Source: Arachnopeziza araneosa
Taxonomy: Eukaryota; Ascomycota; Leotiomycetes; Helotiales; Arachnopezizaceae
NCBI GenBank assembly: GCA_003988855.1
Contig: QYAI01000080.1
Span: 62,001-126,000 of the forward strand
Reading direction: 5' to 3'
DNA length: 64,000 bases
Each line of letters begins with the position of its first letter. Within the stretch, counting starts at the first letter, position 1. The notes below the pieces were generated by a model. It ran no database searches and had not been told where the DNA came from. It saw only the letters and a list, made by a program, of their open reading frames with translations. Shown in pieces: positions 56,306-64,000 of this stretch. Position numbers and translations under genes: made by a program.

Positions 56306-57849
56306 TCACACAAACCGTAATGCATCGCCAAGACTATATTGTCCACTAAAAACAAAATCTGCCATCCATCCGATCGGCTTGGAATGGACTGGAGGCGGTT
56401 GAATCGACGATAAGGTAAGTGGGTCCGAAAAGGCTTCTAGATGATCATAGAAATCTCCTTCTGAAACCTCTGTCTGAACTCCTGCGTCGACGTAAATTGG
56501 TCTAGGTGCAGAGGGAATGCTTATTCCGAGGATTCTTTCTCTGTTTGCAAGAATAGTCCTCTGCTCAGGCCATGACGGCCGCACAGCAATACCGCTTAGT
56601 GGACCTCGCCGCCGCTCTGCTCTGTCTGGAACGGAATTACTTTGAGCAATTGGAATTTGATTATGCCGGATGCTTTGTGGCTGCTCTGCGCTCAGTATTT
56701 TTTTTGCACTATCCAGGCCTGTCATATCTCGTTCGTTTAGTTTTAGACTGTCTTTTCGCTGCTCTGGCTCTACGCTACTGGTCTTTGAGCTTAGAGGAGG
56801 CGGAGATCTTGGAATATTTTGTCGTGCTACCCCGTTTCTCGATTCTTTTCTAACATGAGCTGCCGTATTCGGAATTATGGCCTCATGTTCTTTGTCTGAC
56901 AATTTGCTTCTTGATTCTCTCCTAATATGCATTGACAAACTCAATGGGACGATGGTCTGCTTGAAAGCTCTGGGATTAGATTGTCCATCAAGAAACGTTC
57001 GTCTTCGCTCAATCTTTGAGTTCTCGTACATTTTCTCCTGCAAATCGTCCGAGATCTTGGAGCCTGATACCGTGTATGCTTTCTTCCTCATGATTTCTGT
57101 TGCGATCTCCGGTTTAGTCAAGACTGCATTCGGTAAAGCAGCATCCCGACTTGAGAATTTACCATTCTGATCAGAAGCGAAGAAGTCGTCATTTGAGCCA
57201 AATGAAACTTGCAAGGTAGGAAGATGTCGAGTCTCGCCCGAAGGAGGGAACAGCCATGAGTTGAGGCTCTCTGGAAGCTTGTGGCTTACTAGCTCTGTTA
57301 TTAATAGGTTCTCGCCAGTAAATAGTGTTGAAGAGAGGTTCAATTAGTCTCACCTTGATCAAATTTTCCATCATTATCCTCCCAAGATATATAGTATCGA
57401 TCAAAGGCTCCAAATGCAACACATATGACGTCTTTCACATTTTGCAATCCTTTCAGCGCCGTCGGCCCGTCTATTCCTCCTGCCTTGCTATGCGACGGTG
57501 CGGAGAGAAGGTCTGAAGGAACTTGATCAGCCCTAGTTATGTCAGATTAAGCATATCATAAGAAAATGACAGTCAAACATTGGTTCTTGCTTGGCCCATT
57601 GTGCTGGCGATTTCGGCGAGGGTTGTGAGCTCACGGGGGTGTTTTCAACAGAGTCGGGTACAAAGCTGTCGGAAGTCCTCGAAAAGCTTGTAATCCTACT
57701 CAGAGGCTCAAGTTTAGAAGATAATGATGTTCGGTTTGAATTTGTATCATCTGAGATTGACGTATAAGAATTCCGCGAATTCGAGTCTGTTAATGATGCG
57801 TATGAGTTCCTCGAAGAGTTCGGAAGACGTTTTGCAGAGGTGTCTAGTT
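56306..57849 (-). CDS. unrecognised fungal protein with disordered C-terminal half; 5' end uncertain
   Basis: Minus strand. Three joined exons are supported by phase: 57849-57579, 57532-57354 and 57294-56306. The first part is Ser/Asn-rich (RNSYASLTDSNSRNSYTSIS). The middle exon holds the only ordered block, ALKGLQNVKDVICVAFGAFD then RYYISWEDNDGKFDQELVSH and KLPESLNSWLF. The long last exon is polar and disordered, with VPDRAERRRGPLSGI, PIYVDAGVQTEVSEG and IGWMADFVFSGQYSLGDAL near the end. An ATG at 57996 (MVETEYVACALHLGELHHQR) may start the gene, but I could not find a phase-true intron to 57849. The R-Y-Y-I-S-W-E-D block resembles fungal proteins of unknown function. Confidence 0.6.
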
Positions 57850-58614
57850 CTGGTAAAGAATACATCACAAGTTCATGGAAGCAGGAAGTCAATTGGGTGC
57901 AGGACGTGTCGTCAACTTCAACTTGCCATCAATATCTCGTTGATGATGAAGCTCGCCAAGATGTAAGGCACATGCGACATACTCTGTCTCCACCATGTTG
58001 AAACTCGCCTGTTCACGCAAATGGTACGATTCGTCAATTACGCGGATTACCCAGCGTTTCGGAACAGATCTGAGTCGATTGGTTGCCGGAATAATGGCGT
58101 TTGAGGCTGGTAAGGGGTTTTCGACATCGAATGATTCTCGAAGCTATCCCGTGTCAGGCCACCCAGGAACAGACGTTGAAGTCTCAACCCTAGATGCATG
58201 GACCCTTACATCTCAGCGAAGTGGCATGGACGTTTGGTTCTCTCTGCTGACACATGATTCATGGTTTAAAGGGGCCTTTTCGATTCCTCAGACTAGCTCT
58301 GCGGCTTCAAAAATGGGCTGAGAAAGACGATAATCGTTCGATTTTCATCCCGAGATGCGACGACAGATCCTGAAATAATTCTCATCTGTCACAGCTGCTT
58401 GAACTAAATCCTGAAATCATGCTCCTCTTAAATCATACTTCAGCATTGGATTTGAATCTTGAACTAGTGAACTATCAAATTCATAGCGCCCGCAAGGAGG
58501 TTAGTTGCGTTGAGCTTAGAATCCGTCCACCTTTAGAAACAATGTTTTCATCGAGAAACAATTTGAGCTAGGACTATAATTGACTGACATTCTGAGATTA
58601 CTTGCTATCTCAAA
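57850..58614. other. region holding the unresolved 5' end of the 56306-57849 gene
   Basis: A short frame MVETEYVACALHLGELHHQR begins at 57996 on the minus strand. A forward 108-codon frame at 57995-58321 overlaps it and is unsupported. Nothing else seen. Confidence 0.4.
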
Positions 58615-59277
58615 TCAACCAAGTGGTCTTCCTTTGCGCACTCGCTTTTCCCATCTGACTAGCTCAACTTCAAGCACTTTCCTTCCTTCACCTAACTTCC
58701 CTTTTAGTCCATCTTCGTCTCTGTCATAAAACAGTTGCCACATCCCAGCTTCTTCACCTTCTTCCACTTTTACTGCAACAAATCCTTCCCATTGTTCCAA
58801 AGTCAATCTTTTATCTTGTCGTGTGCAATCAAACGGTCCAGTGATGTTTGGATGTGCATCCGCTTTGACTCCATATTTCACCTCATAGCTATCTTTGTCC
58901 ACATATATCCAATTCAACATTGGAGCAACATCGGTGATTGTAGAGACGAGCCCCTCATACTCTGTATTTGGATAGGGCAAATAATACCCGGCAAAGGGGT
59001 GTAGTGACGCGTCGTGTGGATCTGTTTTTACGTACAACTAATTTTGTGAGTAGAATCATTCCGAACAGGAAGAAGCACTAACCTTGGAGTTTTTCAAAGC
59101 TATTTGACGATGATCTATCTCGAGGGTCTCTGGTGAGGAGTCAACACAGCTCACGATGAGATTGCATCTCCGAGCTCGATGTTCCTCTCGTCGATCCTTT
59201 TTTTGCCCTTGTGTGATTGACTCTTGGGATGCTAGGAGTGCAGGAGCTGTCAACAATGCAATCAGCAAAGAAGCCAT
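58615..59277 (-). CDS. small secreted fungal protein, unknown function
   Basis: Two exons on the minus strand, 59277-59083 and 59037-58615 (GTTAGT donor, TTAG acceptor, phase 0), giving 205 residues. A signal peptide is clear (MASLLIALLTAPALLA). The mature protein has three Cys (RRCNLIVSCVDS and PFDCTRQDK) and conserved-looking blocks: LYVKTDPHDASLHPFAGYYL, PMLNWIYVDKDSYEVKYGVK, GPFDCTRQDKRLTLEQWEGF, MWQLFYDRDEDGL. The tail is basic (WEKRVRKGRPLG). It resembles uncharacterised secreted proteins of filamentous ascomycetes and may bind a cell-wall or host component. That role is inference. Confidence 0.8.
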
Positions 59278-60117
59278 AATCTTGAGATTTGATCCTGAAA
59301 GTTCGCGGAAGAGTATGTGACTATAGATCAACGATATTGAGAAATTGGAGTATCAATTAATAAAAATACTAAGTTCGCAGAAAAGATATGAATGTGGATG
59401 TAAAAAGGTCAATTATCGGATCTGCAGCCAGGGTTCACCTGTCTCGGCATATCTAGGGCAAATCCAGAAACAATACACAAACCCGCTAGGATATCATCAA
59501 CTGATAATTTTCTCGCTTAGCCGCATACGTCTCAGAAATAAGACCACCCCCAGAAGGAACCCTGCCGCATAGTTCTCCTCAGGGTCTAGGCAGAGATCTA
59601 TCGACGACCATCGAGCCATGTTGAAGGCCAGAATGGAGAACGAGAGCAACATCACCCCGGATTGTCTTCTCCAACATCGTACGTGGACCTGAGGAGCTCT
59701 GGCGGGTGATACTTGAGATGCCTGGAGTGTGTTTCGAATCACCGCTGATTTTTAAGGATTACCTAGTAGGGTTGATATCCTCACTTCCTATACATAGAAG
59801 TGCTAAAATTGCCTCTGGGAGAAAGATATAAAACGGTGCTGTCCGCGAGCTGAAAGAACAAGTCCCAACAGTCTCATTCTCTACAAGACAAGAAGCTCCA
59901 GGCGAGTTTTGACCTATTCATTCAGTTTCTTTTCGAATTCAAACGATTCTCGCCTCGTCCTAGTCTCGAACCTATCACGGCCACCATCGCTATTTCATCG
60001 GTTCAAATTAGCCACAGTCTCAAGATTTACCACTGAGAAACCAAGGTCTTTTGGTTATATTTCTTCATCAAACCTACCGAAACAAGTACTTTCAGAAACA
60101 TCTTCCATCTATTCAAA
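59278..60117. other. divergent intergenic region with TATA box for the 60118 gene
   Basis: ATATAAAACGG at 59826-59836 fits a TATA element about 290 bp before the ATG, implying a long pyrimidine-rich leader. Short frames on both strands are unsupported. Confidence 0.45.
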
Positions 60118-60539
60118 ATGTCTACCACGTAAGTTTTCTTCAATCATCCCATCAAAAATCATTAACCCCATTTCAGTACAGCATACGGCCAGACCGGCAA
60201 TGCCGCTTACTCTCCATCTGAAGAGAGCAGCAAAGGGCGCCTGACCACAAATTTTCAGAACGCCGGTCTCCCCACATCCGATAGCCTGCGCGCCCCAGCC
60301 GGTATGTCGTTCAGCCATCTCCCTTCCACACCTGATTCTGTCTCAATTCCTCCATCGTGACTTCAACCGAGACAAAATGAAGCTAACTAAATCCATCAGG
60401 GGGCCTCCTCAAAGGTGCCACAGACGAGAATGGACAACTCAAAGGCGCCGCCCTGATGGTGGGAATCAAGCTCGATCTTGAAGCGGAGGTTCATCTCACG
60501 GCCAGGATAAGAGGTGATATCACCATCGGGCTGTATTAG
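60118..60539 (+). CDS. small conserved fungal protein, 91 residues
   Basis: Three exons: 60118-60128, 60177-60301 and 60400-60539, phases kept (2, 1), 91 residues. The protein begins MSTTTAYGQTGNAAYSPS, then FQNAGLPTSDSLRAPAGGLL, and ends with alternating hydrophobic strands (VGIKLDLEAEVHLTARIRGD then ITIGLY). The 11-nt first exon and the strict phase agreement argue for a real gene. The beta-like C-terminus and small size recall conidiation/stress-abundant small fungal proteins, but I cannot name the family. The strong TATA box and long leader upstream suggest high, regulated expression. Confidence 0.75.
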
Positions 60540-62316
60540 TTGTTCTTTCTTGCAGCATCAAGAGAAGATCTTCACCCGCAATGTTCTCGGAGGAAATTGC
60601 CTGATTACTTAGAGACGGGCAAATAGAAAGGAGAGACTTGTGCATCGTTTCTTGTTTAAGCGTGCGTTGAAATTCTTAAAGGTTTCATCGGCACAAGAAA
60701 AGAAGAGCGGAAAGTAGAAGATGGATTTTCATATGTAGGGAACCGGGAAAGATTGGGCAGATAGACATTGAGAGGATGTTTCATGGCGCATGTAAGATCT
60801 AGCATGACCTCAATGGAACTGAGCTGGGCTCAAGTATCAATCCTATGATTGCTGGTATTCTCTGTGTGTTGATCAAAAGTGATTTTGAGATATTGAGTAG
60901 TTTCTTTTCTGCATAATATCGAAAAGATCTGTAAAGATGCTCGCAACATCGTGTTAACAAGAGGTTCCTCTTTTGAGAGCTGCCTAACTTTCTATTTTAC
61001 TCCATATTCACTGCCCAACAAAGCAAGAAGCCGTATAATCATCACATTATTTCAGAGTTGACTCGCATATCACAGGAGCACGGCGAAACTGGTGAAGAAG
61101 CTAGTCAATATGTAAAATTATGTCAATTTTGCAGAGACGACGGGTCTATTCGTAGTTTCCTAGGGCCCAGTTGTATTGCACTATCATAGATGCAATGAGA
61201 ATACCATAGTTTATCACCGCAAAATATCTCAATAGCCATTACTCATTTCTTTATCTCGCCAATGTACGCTTGCTGGTGCAAGCCATACTCAGGTCCACCT
61301 GCAGGTTAGAAAACGGAATTGATGGGTGGGTAAAAGGATGTTGATTCCTCAGAAGATAATCTGATGTGAAAACCCTCTTTTACGCACGCTTTCCCCAGCC
61401 GCTCCGTCCTCGTGTTCACAAGGTTCTCTTTCTTCTTCGCTTCATCTTCAATCACGTGATCCAGACAACCTCACCCAATCCGGCCTCCTCATGTTGGAGA
61501 AGCAAATTCCAAGGGGGAATTACATCTGCTTGTTTCAAGAGAAATATATATACCAAGTAAATCACGGTACCTCTGGCATGTTGGAAGTTTTTGCGGGCTA
61601 CCTTGATGAACGGTCGGTTATTCATCTCATTTGATAGGATGCGAACCTATACTACCATCATACAAATTGTGGCTGCAGAATGAACATTAACGGTATGGAA
61701 ATCACTCTTCACATAAGCAATGAATTGACTAACGCACCCACCCCCATTGGCTCTGTTGGTGTATCGGATTTGTTTAGCGAGAAGCAAATGTGTCACCTGA
61801 ACAGAGTCATAACAAGAGCCTTGGGATATATTGATACCTAAACCAGCCTTGTACCTTCGTCTTCAACTTCTCGGAGCATATAATACCGGTTACTACTTCT
61901 CCTGTTATAGCCGTCCTGCTGAAGTTCCCGTGCCCTTTGAATTTTTCAAGTACTTTGAGAGCTGTGATATCTATTCAAAACAACACAATAGATGCAAAAA
62001 AGAAGACTGAGAACAAGAGAGCGATGAAGGAATGACTATTTGCAGTTGATACAGACTTCTTAGAGAACACTAGCAGGGAAGAAGTCTGGGTCAGCTGAAA
62101 GATCTGCTGGCAGCACAGCTTCAATGTCCGAAAATACTGTAGCTGTAAAAGTGCGAGAGGAACTCCTTGTATCCTAAATCATGCTACAGGTATAAAATGC
62201 AATAAATCCCCTATCCAATCTGTCAACGCTTACAGCAGTGAGAAAGATGTCGCTGGGTTATGCCACGAGCAACTCCAGACGCTCTTAGACACGCCTAAGC
62301 TTCTGAATGCTACCCG
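60540..62316. other. 1.8-kb intergenic, nothing firm
   Basis: No gene supported. A T-arm-like stem-loop on the minus strand near 61643 does not extend into a tRNA. Confidence 0.4.
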
Positions 62317-63510
62317 TCAATCAACCCATACCTTCTCCTTCAACCACTCTCCAATCTCCTTAATAACCTTTTCGTTCTTCTCCGCCGCATCTTTTACCGA
62401 CACCTCATCCCCGAGAAGCATGGGCGGGGACCTGTCAAACCCATGCACCACATCGGGAACCAATAGCCATCGAACACCGCTCTTCTCATCCTCCTCCACA
62501 ACCTCCCACGCAAACCTCTCATCATCCAGCTCCAACTCACCTACCTCTCCGATCTCCATCCTCCCGGTCTTGAAATCCATCTGAGGGACCTCTTTCCCCG
62601 CCAGGCCACACGCCATCCTCCACGCCTCGTGAGAATTCATATCCAACTCAACGGCGATCAGGAAGACCCAGTCTGGCAAGTCCTCCCTCTGCGCAAAGAT
62701 CGGGCTCAGCAAGGGATCGCGCAAGTCATGACCGACGGGTATATAACTCCAATCGAAGAACTTTCCAGCTATAAGCAGCATGTCCTTGTTGGAATTCCGC
62801 TTCGGCGATAGCTTCTGTTTGTACTGGCGTTGCGTGGCTTTGAAATCTCGTGAGATGGTCCGGTCCAAACCCGGGTAGACGGGGATGACGGCGCGGAAAC
62901 CAGGGAGGGAGAGGGAGGCAAAGGTGGCTTTCAAGGAGGGGAGGAGGGAGACGGCCAGGGCGAGATTCCCGCCTGCGCTGAAGCCGGCGATGGCGAGATG
63001 GTTTAGAGAGATGGGGAGAGTGGCGTCGGCAAGAGTGGCGGTTACCAGAGCTTCTAGATCATGGATGGCGGTGGGGAAGGGATGGAGAGGGGCTTTGGAA
63101 TAGTTGAGTGCTATCACAAGGACGTGATGAGTGTCCGCAAATTGGCGGTTCCACTTCTCGTCATCTTGAGGGGCGCCAATCGTAAATCCCCCTCCATGCA
63201 CGCTGTAGAGCGTTGGGAGTTTTGAGGTTGATAAGGTGGAGTTATAACGGGTGGGGATGAAGATGCTTCACACACTTAGTCTTGGTTTCATATCAGAGAG
63301 AAGAGAAAGTTGATACCTGATAGGGAGGTGAGGTCTCGCCTCATAACTCTTAGTGATATCAGGTCTGGTTTCGGATGGGAAGAGATATTGATTCCATCCG
63401 CGGACCAGATTCATAGTCCCAAAAGCGGCCACTGTCCCATAGGCCTGACCGCCGGTCTTCAGACGAGACAGTAGCGGTAACTGGGTTTGTACATCTTGGG
63501 GATGCGACAT
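62317..63510 (-). CDS. alpha/beta hydrolase, HSL-type esterase/lipase
   Basis: Two exons on the minus strand, 63510-63317 and 63265-62317 (GTATCA donor, phase 2), giving 380 residues. HSL motifs: YSVHGGGFTIGAPQDDEKWN (oxyanion hole), VIALNYSKAPLHPFPTAIHD, nucleophile IAGFSAGGNLALAV, acidic residue in FLIAVELDMNSHEAWRM, and His in VPDVVHGFDRSP. It is a distant paralogue of the hydrolase at 23673-24698: same family and motif order, but low identity and a different intron pattern. No signal peptide is present, and the N-terminal ~65 residues are a cap. The substrate is unknown, probably a short-chain ester. Confidence 0.92.
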
Positions 63511-64000
63511 CTTGGATAGTTTTCAGTTATTGCTAAGAAATTATTAACTTCTTTGACATTATTTACTTCGTGAGACTAGTCGATCGTTGTTCGTTGGAAG
63601 CGAAGTGTATTGGAAATCCACACGGGATAACATTCATTCCGACTACACGGATGTGCTGAACATCGGATGACAAATACAACAATGAATCGTTAACTCTGTA
63701 GCCTATTCGAGATGATATGCGTATAATTGGAGCGGAAGTAGCTTACCCAAGAATCCTTTAATTATGCGTAGATTACATATACCTATCTACCAGGTAGGTA
63801 TTTTCATAACAGCAGCTGGTGGGAGGGTCATGTGATCAAGTCCTGGTGTCCCTTCCGGTCTGAAACGAAGCTGGTTCACAATGGGATGAGCATGTAGATC
63901 GAACTTAGATTGAGTAGGTACAGCAGAATAATCAACGTCAAATCATTGGTATTCCCCGCCTAACCAGATAGGACCAATTGCACGCTACCAGCGCCAGAAA
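63511..64000. other. upstream region at the right edge
   Basis: No gene. Short palindromes such as CTACC-A-GGTAG near 63788 were noted. Confidence 0.4.

Noticed and set aside
57995..58321. 108-codon forward frame
   Set aside because: Overlaps the probable 5' region of the minus-strand gene and has no recognisable features.
61600..61680. tRNA T-arm-like stem-loop on the minus strand (ATAGG TTCGCAT CCTAT)
   Set aside because: No matching anticodon arm, D arm or acceptor stem at the right distance.

Overview
The window reads as nuclear DNA of a filamentous ascomycete. Most genes are split by 45-150 nt spliceosomal introns with GTAAGT/GTATGT-type donors. There are HET-domain genes, a Zn2Cys6 regulator, a quinate-type sugar porter, an Acr3 arsenite pump, two fungal rhodopsin-domain (PTH11-like) membrane proteins, a GH11 xylanase remnant and an S28 protease. 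The mix suits a plant-associated or saprotrophic Pezizomycotina species. A Leotiomycete is my guess, but it is inference only. I built exon structures by hand and accepted them where reading phase was kept across every junction and the protein matched its family.

Left part (1-16 kb): the end of an unrecognised protein; a membrane-anchored short-chain dehydrogenase; a one-TM coiled-coil protein; CCT3 (chaperonin gamma subunit, six exons); a small conserved protein; an intronless HET gene; an EthD-domain protein with an added TM helix; an Ldh2-type malate/lactate dehydrogenase; and Acr3.

Middle (17-25 kb): a compact four-gene group that looks functionally linked: sugar/quinate-type porter, Zn2Cys6 transcription factor, a Dabb (stress-responsive A/B barrel) protein and an HSL-type alpha/beta hydrolase. 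The TF and Dabb genes are divergent over 255 bp. That interval holds a CGG/CCG inverted repeat and a second palindrome. A perfect 10-1-10 palindrome lies between the TF and the porter. This is the best candidate for an undescribed system in the window.

26-38 kb: a C2H2-type protein whose frame carries an in-frame TAG; a truncated STAND/ubiquitin-type N-terminal domain; a secreted S28 carboxypeptidase; VPS74/GOLPH3; and a five-exon rhodopsin-domain protein.

38-55 kb is a gene graveyard: a frameshifted HET fragment, a frameshifted ankyrin gene with a 12-G run, a 5'-truncated type-B carboxylesterase, and relics of pogo-like transposons, one of which directly abuts a 5'-truncated GH11 xylanase. 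Intact genes among them are an NmrA-like reductase, a second rhodopsin-domain protein and a 690-residue HET protein.

55-64 kb holds small or unrecognised conserved fungal proteins, one with a signal peptide, and a second HSL-type hydrolase. No tRNA, rRNA or CRISPR was seen.
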